DNA from: Vagococcus fluvialis bH819
Lineage (GTDB): Bacteria > Bacillota > Bacilli > Lactobacillales > Vagococcaceae
Reading direction: 5' to 3'
NCBI RefSeq assembly: GCF_900163795.1
Contig: NZ_FWFD01000013.1
Span: forward strand, 62,001 to 126,000
DNA: 64,000 nucleotides
Every line of letters starts with the position of its first letter. Positions within the stretch are counted from its first letter, which is position 1. This document shows positions 9,898 through 18,199 of this stretch, piece after piece. The notes under the pieces are model-generated. The model was given only the letters and a program-made list of their open reading frames with translations, searched no databases and was not told the origin of the DNA. A program made the translations under genes and the position numbers.

Positions 9898-9930
9898 TAT
9901 GTTCGGTGTAAAAACACCTTTCCTCCTTTA
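9898..9930 (-). promoter_or_regulatory. htrA leader: ribosome site, hairpin and possible six-codon ORF
   Basis: On the minus strand AAAGGAGG is followed by GGTGT-TTTT-ACACC, a 5-bp hairpin, and then seven bases to the htrA ATG. Folding would bring the ribosome site to about 10 bases from the start. The same bases also read GTG-TTT-TTA-CAC-CGA-ACA-TAA, a six-codon ORF with correctly spaced ribosome site whose stop overlaps the htrA start as TAATG. Either arrangement would explain the long gap. Confidence 0.5.
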
Positions 9931-9947
9931 TACTCTTGTATATAAAC

Positions 9948-9977
9948 ATTATATTTTGTTTGATGTAATAAGTCTAA
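9948..9977 (-). promoter_or_regulatory. htrA promoter
   Basis: On the minus strand TTAGAC (9972-9977) and a perfect TATAAT (9948-9953) are 18 bases apart, upstream of the htrA ribosome site. Confidence 0.55.
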
Positions 9978-10088
9978 CCTTCAATTTTGAATAAAAAGTG
10001 AAGAACTTGGGATCAATTTCATTTTTTTTAAGAAAAAGAATGAATTTATTCGGAAAAAATGAGAAAATAAAGAACGAAATATAAAATT

Positions 10089-10188
10089 TTTTCCACATGA
10101 CTTACCCACAACGATGTGGATAAGGTAGTTGATAACTTAATTATTGGCCATTTAGCTGTGTATAAAACTGTGGATAGATGTGGATAAC
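10089..10188. promoter_or_regulatory. Cluster of DnaA-box-like 9-mers between htrA and rlmH
   Basis: Perfect matches to the DnaA box (TTATCCACA on the minus strand) lie at 10115-10123 and 10180-10188. Close variants lie at 10089-10097 (TTTTCCACA), 10102-10110 (TTACCCACA), 10158-10166 (TGTGTATAA) and 10170-10178 (TGTGGATAG). Six sites in 100 bases is far above chance. The genes dnaA and dnaN are not in the window, so I do not call this the replication origin; it may be an accessory DnaA-binding locus or part of the wider origin region. Confidence 0.6.
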
Positions 10189-10217
10189 TTTTAAATATGA
10201 ATTAAAGGAAGAAATAA

Positions 10218-10697
10218 ATGAAAATAAAAATTATTGCTGTTGGTAAATTAAAAGAAAAATATTTAAAACAAGGTATCGCTGAATACCAAAAAAGATTAGG
10301 TAAATACTGTAAACTTGAAATAATCGAAGTTCCCGATGAAAAGGCACCAGAAAATCTAAGTGACACAGAGATGCTACAAGTTAAAGAGAAGGAAGGTCAA
10401 AAAATTCTATCAAAAATTTCTGATAATGACTATGTCTTTGCGCTGGCGATTCAAGGGAAAGAAATCACCTCAGAAGATTTTGCAGAACAGATTGATTATT
10501 TAAGTACGAGAGGAACGAGTTCTTTTGCCTTTGTGATTGGTGGCTCATTGGGATTGTCTGATGAAGTAATGAAGAGAAGTGATGCTCAGATCTCTTTTGG
10601 CAGGTTGACATATCCTCATCAATTGATGCGACTGATTTTGACGGAGCAGGTTTATCGATGTTTTAGGATAATAAAGGGAGAACCGTATCATAAATAA
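10218..10697 (+). CDS. rlmH: RlmH 23S rRNA pseudouridine-1915 N3-methyltransferase
   Basis: 159 residues, the normal family length. SPOUT-fold methyltransferase that methylates pseudouridine 1915 in helix 69 of 23S rRNA. The SAM-binding knot motif FVIGGSLGL and the C-terminal [19 protein letters not shown] block are clear. The ribosome site AAAGGAAG is at 10204-10211. In staphylococci the 3' end of this gene (orfX) is the integration site for SCC elements; here the last codons give a related GAACCGTATCATAAA sequence and AT-rich accessory genes follow. Confidence 0.97.
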   Translation: MKIKIIAVGKLKEKYLKQGIAEYQKRLGKYCKLEIIEVPDEKAPENLSDTEMLQVKEKEGQKILSKISDNDYVFALAIQGKEITSEDFAEQIDYLSTRGTSSFAFVIGGSLGLSDEVMKRSDAQISFGRLTYPHQLMRLILTEQVYRCFRIIKGEPYHK

Positions 10698-10758
10698 ATG
10701 ATGAGGTTAGTTTGAATAACAAATATTTATAAGAATAAGTTAGATTGGAGAACTATTT

Positions 10759-11706
10759 ATGATGAGCGATAATGAAGAGTGTTTGGCTTTAAATGTTATA
10801 AATGAATCATTGAAGTTACCTTTTGTAAAAGTTAATAGAGATGAGTTTTTAGTTAGAGTATTTGGAAATGACATAGAGGATAAGAACAGATTACTAGATG
10901 TAGGACCACAAGTTCTTTTTACAAAAGAAGAGTTAGACAAGAAAGCTCAGAATCGTATCAATTACTTAACAACTCAATCTAGTGCTGTGTCTTTTGCAAC
11001 TGGAATACCTGGTGGATTTGCAATGGCAGCTACTATACCTGCTGATGTAGCACAGTTTTATGGTTATTCTTTAAAATTAGCTCAAGAAATTTCATATATT
11101 TATGGTTACGATGATATTTGGACTGATCAGGGCGAATTAAGTGAGGAGGCTAAAAATACACTTATTTTATATTTGGGAATAATGCTGGGAGTATCTTCTG
11201 CGGGTTCAATCACAAGGATATTATCTTCTAAGTTGTCTACACAAGCCTTGAAGAAGATACCGCAAAAAGCTCTAACAAAAACTTTTTATTATCCAATTAT
11301 AAAAAAAGTACTAGCGGTGTTTGGAACTAAATTAACTAAAACGTCTTTTGCAAAAGGAGTTTCTAAAATCATACCTGTCGTAGGCGGAGTTATCTCAGGC
11401 GGCTTAAATTACGCTTCAATGAAACCTATGGCTAATAGATTAAAAAATGAGTTGAGTCAGTCTATTAATTATACAGAGTCAGATTTGGAGAAGGACTTAA
11501 AATTATTACAAAAAGAGGATGTTGTTATAGACTCAGGTGAGCCAATAGACATAATGAACTCATCCAATAATAATGATAACATAGTAACTTTTAATGAAAA
11601 ATCTGTCTATGAGCGAATTGAAAAAGCGTATCAATTGTTTGAAAAAAATATAATAACTGAGGAAGAATTTTCAGAATTGAAGAAAAATTTACTCTTAAAA
11701 ATATAA
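10759..11706 (+). CDS. EcsC-like membrane protein with C-terminal SHOCT-like domain
   Basis: 315 residues. The central part (about 70-240) is a glycine- and alanine-rich set of probable membrane-interacting helices with the pattern GIPGGFAMAATIPADVAQFYG, which resembles the EcsC family. The last 35 residues (VYERIEKAYQLFEKNIITEEEFSELKK...) match the SHOCT domain, a short C-terminal module common in prokaryotic proteins of unknown role. I infer the family from pattern recall only; function is unknown. It starts 61 bases after rlmH with its own GGAG site and is the first gene of the AT-rich segment. Confidence 0.6.
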   Translation: MMSDNEECLALNVINESLKLPFVKVNRDEFLVRVFGNDIEDKNRLLDVGPQVLFTKEELDKKAQNRINYLTTQSSAVSFATGIPGGFAMAATIPADVAQFYGYSLKLAQEISYIYGYDDIWTDQGELSEEAKNTLILYLGIMLGVSSAGSITRILSSKLSTQALKKIPQKALTKTFYYPIIKKVLAVFGTKLTKTSFAKGVSKIIPVVGGVISGGLNYASMKPMANRLKNELSQSINYTESDLEKDLKLLQKEDVVIDSGEPIDIMNSSNNNDNIVTFNEKSVYERIEKAYQLFEKNIITEEEFSELKKNLLLKI

Positions 11707-11879
11707 TTAATAAGGTATGTGTCCAATGAAATTAAATGTATTCTAAATGAAAATAATAGGGAACTATTAGATAGTTAAAAAGAAAAGAATATATCAGAAC
11801 TAGGAATTTTTATGACTATATTCTTATTATGTGTTATGACAATAGAGTAAAATATGTAGATTGATTCGGGGAGAATAGG

Positions 11880-13703
11880 ATGAAACCAATAAAGTTTAGA
11901 ATTCAGAATTATAAATCAATTGTTGATAGTGGTGAATGCTACTTTGAAGATGGATATACAGTACTTGCTGGCAAGAATGAAAGTGGAAAAACTACTATTT
12001 TAGAAGCGTTGAGAGATTTTGATAAAAATCAAGAGATAGATGATATAGCAATACCTCTAGGTAGAGAGGAAGTAAATACAAAAATAAGTGTATGGTTTGA
12101 AATTGACAAATTAGAAATAGAGGATATCAATGCTAAATTTGATTATTCATTAAAAAAAGTAAATACTAAAAATTTAATTAAGATAACTAAAGAAATTAAT
12201 AATGAAGAATATCTATATAACTGTGATTTTACAGCAATAGAACATGAAAAAATAGAGAATTACTGGAAAAAAAATATAAATCCTTTTATTATTGAATTCA
12301 AAGAAGAAATAGGTATGACTAGCTATCTAACTTATTTAATAAATGGTGATGTAAAGAAAAAAATAGAATACCTTAATAGAATTTTAGATGAAGAAGAAAT
12401 TTTTACGATAGAAAGAGAGATTGTAGAAATTAGTGTAGAAGAAGATGAAATATTATCTAAAATGAAAAAAACACTGGAATTATATAAAGAATCTATGGAT
12501 GTAACAGATTTGTTAGTAAAGAAACTAATTAATTGTTATATGCCAAATTTTGTGTTTTATTCTTCTTTTAATGATACATTTCCAGATGTTATTAGAGTTG
12601 AAGATATAAAAAATAGTGAATTTGCACAAGACTTAGAAAAAATAAGTAAATTTGACATTGATGCTATAATCGATAAAAATAAACAAACTCAATCTAACCA
12701 TCAAAGATCAGTAAATACAGAATTCACTGATATATTTAAAAAATATTGGACTCAGGATAATATAAAATTGGTAGTTGAAAAAGATGGAGAAAATGTTCAT
12801 TTTTGGATTGAAGAAAATAGTATGATGTTTAAGCCATCACAAAGAAGTCAAGGACAACAATGGTTTTTAAGTTTTTACATAAAAGTAGTAGCGAGAATGA
12901 AAGAAAATAATCCTAATGTGATATTGATTGATGAACCAGGTTTATTTTTACATGCTAAAGCTCAAAAAAATATGTTGAAAACGTTAGAAGAGCAATTTAA
13001 AGAGAATTTAATTTTGTTTTCTACACATTCACCCTATTTGATAGAAGAAAATAAAATAAATCAAATAAGATTAATTGAAAAAGAAAATAATGAAACAGTT
13101 ATTCATTCTAAAACTTGGGCTAAAATAAAAGACACTGAGACTTTAACACCAATTTTAACAGCTATTGGTTTAGGATTAGGAGATGGTATTACTGATAGAG
13201 GAAGAAATAATATTATTTGTGAAGGAGTAGAAGATGTTTTTTATTTAAGAGCATTTAAAAAAATTATAGATTCTAAATTAGATATTAATTTTATTAATGG
13301 AGATGGAGCAGCTAAACTTCAATTTATAGGTAGAATACTTGAAGCATGGCAATGTAGTGTGATGTATATTTTAGACAATGATAAAGCAGGTCATCAAGCA
13401 AAAAAGAAATTAGTAAAAAAAGAATTTGTGGAAGCTAAAGATATTATTATGGTCACAGATAAAGAAAATTCATCGACTGTAGATTTACTTAGCATTGAGG
13501 ATTTTAAAAAATATATTTTAGAGGAATCTTTAGATATAGAAGTTATAAAAAATTCTGATTATATTTCTTCAAAAAAATTGGAAAAAGCATTACTTGCCAG
13601 AAAATTTTTAATGGAATCATCAAAAATTAAATTAAATCAAGAAAGTATGAATAATATAGAAAATTTGTTTAAAAAAATTGATGTAGTACTTAAATCATTA
13701 TAG
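11880..13703 (+). CDS. OLD-family ATP-dependent nuclease (AAA ATPase + TOPRIM)
   Basis: 607 residues. The N-terminal ABC-type ATPase has Walker A GKNESGKTT (31-39), a degenerate signature SQGQQWFLSF, Walker B VILIDEPG (about residue 350) and the switch FSTHSPYL. The C-terminal TOPRIM domain shows the metal-binding Glu448 (CEGVED) and Asp499/Asp501 (LDND). OLD nucleases, including GajA of Gabija and phage P2 Old, act in phage defence or phage competition. No UvrD-like helicase follows, so Gabija is not supported and this looks like a stand-alone (class 1) OLD protein. The gene is strikingly AT-rich compared with rlmH and walK, consistent with acquisition. Confidence 0.85.
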   Translation: MKPIKFRIQNYKSIVDSGECYFEDGYTVLAGKNESGKTTILEALRDFDKNQEIDDIAIPLGREEVNTKISVWFEIDKLEIEDINAKFDYSLKKVNTKNLIKITKEINNEEYLYNCDFTAIEHEKIENYWKKNINPFIIEFKEEIGMTSYLTYLINGDVKKKIEYLNRILDEEEIFTIEREIVEISVEEDEILSKMKKTLELYKESMDVTDLLVKKLINCYMPNFVFYSSFNDTFPDVIRVEDIKNSEFAQDLEKISKFDIDAIIDKNKQTQSNHQRSVNTEFTDIFKKYWTQDNIKLVVEKDGENVHFWIEENSMMFKPSQRSQGQQWFLSFYIKVVARMKENNPNVILIDEPGLFLHAKAQKNMLKTLEEQFKENLILFSTHSPYLIEENKINQIRLIEKENNETVIHSKTWAKIKDTETLTPILTAIGLGLGDGITDRGRNNIICEGVEDVFYLRAFKKIIDSKLDINFINGDGAAKLQFIGRILEAWQCSVMYILDNDKAGHQAKKKLVKKEFVEAKDIIMVTDKENSSTVDLLSIEDFKKYILEESLDIEVIKNSDYISSKKLEKALLARKFLMESSKIKLNQESMNNIENLFKKIDVVLKSL

Positions 13704-13824
13704 AAAATCTAAGTACTGAGTCTATAGATTTGATAAATTTGGTTAAAAAAAGTCATATTTTAATATTTTTAATTAATTTTTATTCTTCTGTAATACACAA
13801 GAGATCAATTGGAGGAACGCATCT

Positions 13825-13986
13825 ATGACTGAAAAAGAAGAAGTAAAAAAAATTGTGGATAAGTATAATCAAAGTATTATGCAGTTATTAGAAAATGGAA
13901 CTATTCAGGAAGCAAAAACGATTTTTAAACACATAGCTGATGAATCCAATCGGAAACAGAGAGAATTATTAGGGTTAGAAGATTAG
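13825..13986 (+). CDS. Small 53-residue protein of unknown function
   Basis: ATG is preceded by GGAGG at 13811-13815. The 53-residue product is charged and probably all-helical (segments around KKIVDKYNQSIMQLLENG and EAKTIFKHIADES). It has no signal peptide. It lies 121 bases after the OLD nuclease gene on the same strand. I do not recognise the family; it could be a partner or regulator of the nuclease, but nothing in the sequence proves that. Confidence 0.6.
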   Translation: MTEKEEVKKIVDKYNQSIMQLLENGTIQEAKTIFKHIADESNRKQRELLGLED

Positions 13987-14079
13987 CTATTTGTTAGATT
14001 GCCAAAGAACTTATTATAGAAATAGATTTTTTATCGCCAAATTTTATTCTAGTCACTTCGATGTCACATCATACAGTTA

Positions 14080-14113
14080 GACTCTTCTTAGTAATAAAAG
14101 AAGAGCCTTTTTT
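14080..14113 (+). terminator. Terminator (or attenuator) upstream of the glycosidase gene
   Basis: GACTCTTCTT and AAGAAGAGCC pair around a short loop and a T run follows. The hairpin ends only 20 bases before the next start codon, leaving no room for a promoter after it. The glycosidase gene must therefore be read through this hairpin, which may serve as an attenuator. Confidence 0.7.
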
Positions 14114-14133
14114 GGCTGATTGGAGACCTTAAA

Positions 14134-16521
14134 ATGAAAAGAAAAAAAGAAAGTTTTAAAAAAGAAATAGTGATGACAATAATAATTTGTGTCATCCTTG
14201 TTAGTATTGTTATTGGAATTATTTTTTTACCTAAATTATTTTTTAATAACAAAAGTGGTTCAAATAAAAATTATGGAGACAGTAAAAAGATAACAGAAAA
14301 AATGTTAAAGGATAACGAAAAGTATGGTTCTAAGGACATCGAAATAAAAGTTGATCCTGAAACGTTAAGTTTAGAGTTACAAGATGCGGATAAAAAAGTT
14401 GATTTACCAGGAACATTTAATGAAAAAGTTGAAAACTTAAAAGAAGATAAAAATACTAAAAGTTGGAGCTATCCTGAAAAAGGCGTGGATGTTGTAGTTG
14501 AAAATCAGAAAGAATATGTTGATGTTTCATTCAAGTCGACTAAAGAAAGTTCTTTAAAATTAAATTGGCCTAAACTTGAGGGTGAGCATTACTATCTACC
14601 AATTGGAGAGGGGAAAAGCATACCGTCTAATGATAATCTTTGGAAGCAGTATTTTGAAGAAAACAACGAATTAGATTTGAATGAAGCTTTTTCGATGTCT
14701 TTTGTTTCAGTGGTTCAAAATAATAGTTCAGCCGTCATTGTTATGGAAAATAATTTTGATAAGCAACTAATTAAAAAAAATAGTAAAGAACAGAATTTGT
14801 CATTTGAAGTTGAATCTAGCTTTAATCAATTTAATCAAAAAATGCCTCTTAAATTTCGTATCTATTTAGCAGGTAATAACCCAGTTTCAGCGGCTAAATT
14901 ATATCAAACAGATAGAATTAAAGAAGATAAATTTATGACACTATCTGAAAAAGCAGCAGACAATAAGAATATTGAAAAGTTATATGGAGCGCCACATATT
15001 TATTTTTGGCAAAATAGAATTTTAACGGATAAAGATGTCAATTGGCAAAAAATGACTGAAGGAAGCGATCAATTCTTTACACATATTGGCGATTTATTAG
15101 AGAAGCATTATGAAGATGGACGTAGTGAATTCGATCAAGCAATAGTTACTTTAAAGAATAATGAAGCGTATAAATATGAAAAAAATACGATTCTTACAGG
15201 TATTAATACAGTTCTTGTCTACCCAGATTTTTATGATAATACACTATTCAAAAAAATGGATGAAGAAAAAGCATTATTTTTAGAGAAAAATGAAAATGAG
15301 TTGCCTACTGAAAAAAGAATCGGAATTAATAAAATGATTTTAAAAGATTTTTTAGGAGATTCAGTTGGTTCAATTGAGAGTTGGGGGCAAACGACAACGA
15401 CTGATGTTATTAAAGAGATGAAAAAATCTGGAATTGAAAATGCTTGGGTTGGTCTAGCAAATTGGAATCAAGGTCTGATTAATCCGTCATTTGTGAAGGA
15501 AGCAGTAGACTCTAATTATTTGATAGGACCATATGATTCGTATCAATCCATTCATTCTAATCCATCAATTGATTGGAACACTGCAGGCTTTAGAAATAAT
15601 GAAGAAGTTTATAATTCTAAAACAATTATGAAACCGGATGGAGAATATATTTCTGGATTTCTTGGTAAAGGTCGAAAAGTCAATCAAACACTTATTAAAG
15701 ATGAGGCAGAGTACCGTTTAGATAAAGTGTTAACGAAAAAAGTTCCTTTTAATACATGGTTTGTCGATACAGATGCTGCGGGTGAAATCTATAATGATTA
15801 TAGTCCAGAACATCAAACAGGTATTCAACAAGATATTGATGCAAGAATTGAACGAACAAAATTATGGAATGGTAAGGGATTAGTAGTCGGAACCGAAACA
15901 GGTAATGACTATTTTAACAAAGGGATGGTATTTGCCCACGGACTTGAAACGCCAGTGATTGCCTGGAGCGATGAAGACATGCGAAAAAATAAAGAAAGTG
16001 AATACTATATAGGTGGATATGCTTCTATGAATGACACTATTCCTGGGAGGTATTCAAAACAAGTGCCTATAAAGGATGAATATAAAAAATTGTATCTTAA
16101 CCCAGCCTATAATGTTCCATTGTATAAATTAGTTTATAACCAATCTGTTATAACGACGCATCATTGGGAATGGGACAGCTATAAAATTAAAGATGAAGTT
16201 GAGAGTAGGAGATTAACGGAATATTTATACAATGTTCCGCCATTAATTCATTTAGATAGTAATACTTGGAATGAAAGAAAAAGTGATATTGTAAAAAATG
16301 TTGAAATTTGGAGTCAATTTCAAAAAGAAGCATTACTTAATGAAATGACCGAATTTAACTATTTATCAGAAAATAAGCTAATTCAAAAAACGAGTTATGG
16401 AGATAATATTTCAGTGACCGTTAATTATTCTGATGAAAAATTCAAAAAAGACGATATTGAATTAGCTCCCCAAACTGGTCTTATCGAAATGAATGGGAAG
16501 CACTATCCGATTAATAGTTAA
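14134..16521 (+). CDS. Membrane-anchored glycoside hydrolase related to GH129/GH101
   Basis: 795 residues with a basic N-terminus and one membrane helix (about residues 12-33); the rest is predicted outside the cell. The C-terminal half resembles glycosidases related to the GH101/GH129 endo-alpha/alpha-N-acetylgalactosaminidases: NTWFVDTDAAGE supplies candidate nucleophile Asp545 or Asp547, and VVGTETGND supplies candidate acid/base Glu588. The substrate could be alpha-GalNAc-containing glycans, such as mucin or cell-wall sugars, but this is inference. Ribosome site TTGGAG lies 7 bases before ATG. It lies next to the AT-rich defence-like segment and is followed by a gene remnant. Confidence 0.65.
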   Translation: MKRKKESFKKEIVMTIIICVILVSIVIGIIFLPKLFFNNKSGSNKNYGDSKKITEKMLKDNEKYGSKDIEIKVDPETLSLELQDADKKVDLPGTFNEKVENLKEDKNTKSWSYPEKGVDVVVENQKEYVDVSFKSTKESSLKLNWPKLEGEHYYLPIGEGKSIPSNDNLWKQYFEENNELDLNEAFSMSFVSVVQNNSSAVIVMENNFDKQLIKKNSKEQNLSFEVESSFNQFNQKMPLKFRIYLAGNNPVSAAKLYQTDRIKEDKFMTLSEKAADNKNIEKLYGAPHIYFWQNRILTDKDVNWQKMTEGSDQFFTHIGDLLEKHYEDGRSEFDQAIVTLKNNEAYKYEKNTILTGINTVLVYPDFYDNTLFKKMDEEKALFLEKNENELPTEKRIGINKMILKDFLGDSVGSIESWGQTTTTDVIKEMKKSGIENAWVGLANWNQGLINPSFVKEAVDSNYLIGPYDSYQSIHSNPSIDWNTAGFRNNEEVYNSKTIMKPDGEYISGFLGKGRKVNQTLIKDEAEYRLDKVLTKKVPFNTWFVDTDAAGEIYNDYSPEHQTGIQQDIDARIERTKLWNGKGLVVGTETGNDYFNKGMVFAHGLETPVIAWSDEDMRKNKESEYYIGGYASMNDTIPGRYSKQVPIKDEYKKLYLNPAYNVPLYKLVYNQSVITTHHWEWDSYKIKDEVESRRLTEYLYNVPPLIHLDSNTWNERKSDIVKNVEIWSQFQKEALLNEMTEFNYLSENKLIQKTSYGDNISVTVNYSDEKFKKDDIELAPQTGLIEMNGKHYPINS

Positions 16522-16743
16522 AGAAATAATCAAACAATTGCCTTTTCTCACTACAATAATATTTCTGCTCAATTGCCTATTGATGTAGTAACTAGAGCCC
16601 TCATTTCAGGTAGAATTAAAGAGCAAACGGCATAATATTTAGCTCATATCCAAACAATTATTGAAAGTGTCGATCATTCGATGGCTGAGATCGATACGAC
16701 TTTTAAAGGATTATTCCCAGAAGGCACACCACCGATAAAATAA
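16522..16743 (+). pseudogene. Remnant of an unidentified protein gene
   Basis: After the glycosidase stop the same frame stays open for 73 codons except for one TAA at 16633. It reads like a real protein (HYNNISAQLPIDVVTRALISG, then AHIQTIIESVDHSMAEIDTT) ending in TAA at 16741. There is no start codon with ribosome site. I infer a 3' fragment of a decayed gene with a nonsense mutation; the family is unknown to me. The rest of the gap to 16942 holds a terminator and otherwise AT-rich sequence. Confidence 0.4.
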
Positions 16744-16759
16744 TTTGTTTGAATACCTA

Positions 16760-16796
16760 AAGTCCAACGACAATCAGTGTCGTTGGGCTTTTTCTA
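16760..16796 (+). terminator. Rho-independent terminator
   Basis: GTCCAACGACA and TGTCGTTGGGC pair (one G-U) around ATCAG, followed by a T run. Confidence 0.85.
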
Positions 16797-16942
16797 TGTG
16801 CCAACCTAAATTGAGGACTATTAGTAACATAAAATATTCAAAAACTGTTACCCAAGTCTAACCCGTTATCGTGTATACTTAAAGATAGAGTGACTTAGAA
16901 ATGATATAAAATATGAATAAAAAGATTAACAGAGGGTAAAAA

Positions 16943-18172
16943 ATGAAAAGTAAAAAAGCAAAAAAAAATAGAAAGAAAACAAGTCGAGGACAGAAGGTTG
17001 TCTATGTCGTTTATCTAGTCATCGCTTCTTTGAGCTGTTTTTTCTTCTTTAAAGCCTATCAGTATATTAGTAACATACCAAAGGCAAATAATATGACGCA
17101 AGAGGAAATATACGATGTGACTCGAATTGGAGAATCAGATATTAAGTTGGTGAGAGCTTTAAAGAATGATGCATTTGATTCGTGGCTTTATGAAGCCAAT
17201 AGTGACAAAGTTAAACAGTTACAAAAAATGCAAGGTGTTATATCAAGTGTTACAGAAGGAAAAGTTAAGGTTTCAGAAATTGATCAAGTTATCTCAGGCT
17301 TAAAAAAAGAGATTGATACAATCAATGATTCTGATGTTGAGGAATTATATGTTTTATATTATAAAACAGTTTTACCGAAGCATTATGAAAAAGCAGATAG
17401 TGTTTTTCAGAATATGACAGTTGATGATCCAAGAGATGATTACCAGGATATATTTGCATTATTGGATTTATTAAATAAAATATATAACCAAAAAGGAATG
17501 TTGGCGGTTACTAATGATGACATGTTTAATAAATCAGCTGTTTTATTAGAAGAAGTAAATAATAATTTTCAAGAAGTGAACCAAATAAAATCAATGTTTA
17601 TTAATTATGAACTATTAAAAGAACCAATACCTGAACCAAAAACAAGACTGGGAATGGAACTAGATGGATATGTGTATAAGGCTAATGATTATTTACAAGC
17701 CGAGATAATGGTGGCAGAATTTGAGGAAAAATATAAAGAACTTCAAACTAATTTATCAACGAATAAACAGTTAATCAAAAAATCGGTAGAAATGCCTGAT
17801 TTGGTGGGAATGACTATTGAGCAGGCGCAAAGGGAATTAAGTAAATTGAAACTAAATTCTACTGTGTATGGTTATACTAATAATTTGTATAGAAATGGTG
17901 ACATAGTTCCTGAAAGTAAGAGAAACTTAGAAACGTGGGATGATGATAAGCAAGATAAGATTACTAGCCAAGAACCTTCTCGCTTAGATTATGAATACAT
18001 TGTCGAAGGCTCTATGATTAAAATAACTGTAGAAAATAAAGCGATTGAGAAGCCTAAAGAGACAACATCACCAAGTAGTTCAAGTACATCTGATTCATCA
18101 ACAAGCAAATCAGGTAGTACAGATGTGACATCTAGTACTACTATAAGTAGTTATGATGATAATAGAGAGTAA
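16943..18172 (+). CDS. Membrane-anchored protein with a PASTA-like domain
   Basis: 409 residues. A very basic N-terminus precedes one membrane helix (about 21-42), so the bulk is outside. Residues 65-275 are predicted helical or coiled coil. Around residue 287 MPDLVGMTIEQAQRELSKLKL is the start of a PASTA-like domain, the module that binds peptidoglycan or muropeptides in PBPs and Ser/Thr kinases. A Ser/Thr-rich tail ends the protein. It lies 27 bases upstream of a class A PBP gene, which suggests that the two work together in wall synthesis. I do not recognise a named homologue. Confidence 0.75.
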   Translation: MKSKKAKKNRKKTSRGQKVVYVVYLVIASLSCFFFFKAYQYISNIPKANNMTQEEIYDVTRIGESDIKLVRALKNDAFDSWLYEANSDKVKQLQKMQGVISSVTEGKVKVSEIDQVISGLKKEIDTINDSDVEELYVLYYKTVLPKHYEKADSVFQNMTVDDPRDDYQDIFALLDLLNKIYNQKGMLAVTNDDMFNKSAVLLEEVNNNFQEVNQIKSMFINYELLKEPIPEPKTRLGMELDGYVYKANDYLQAEIMVAEFEEKYKELQTNLSTNKQLIKKSVEMPDLVGMTIEQAQRELSKLKLNSTVYGYTNNLYRNGDIVPESKRNLETWDDDKQDKITSQEPSRLDYEYIVEGSMIKITVENKAIEKPKETTSPSSSSTSDSSTSKSGSTDVTSSTTISSYDDNRE

Positions 18173-18199
18173 AAACTAGAAAGGAAAAGGAGTTTTCAA

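Noticed and set aside
10089-10188. Chromosomal replication origin
   Set aside because: DnaA boxes are present, but dnaA and dnaN are absent from the window and no clear unwinding element stands out beyond the general AT-richness.
11880-13986. Gabija defence system
   Set aside because: Only the OLD-like ATPase-TOPRIM gene is present; no UvrD-like helicase gene follows it.
10680-16760. Full SCC-type element integrated at rlmH
   Set aside because: No serine recombinase genes and no second copy of the rlmH 3' end sequence were found in the window.
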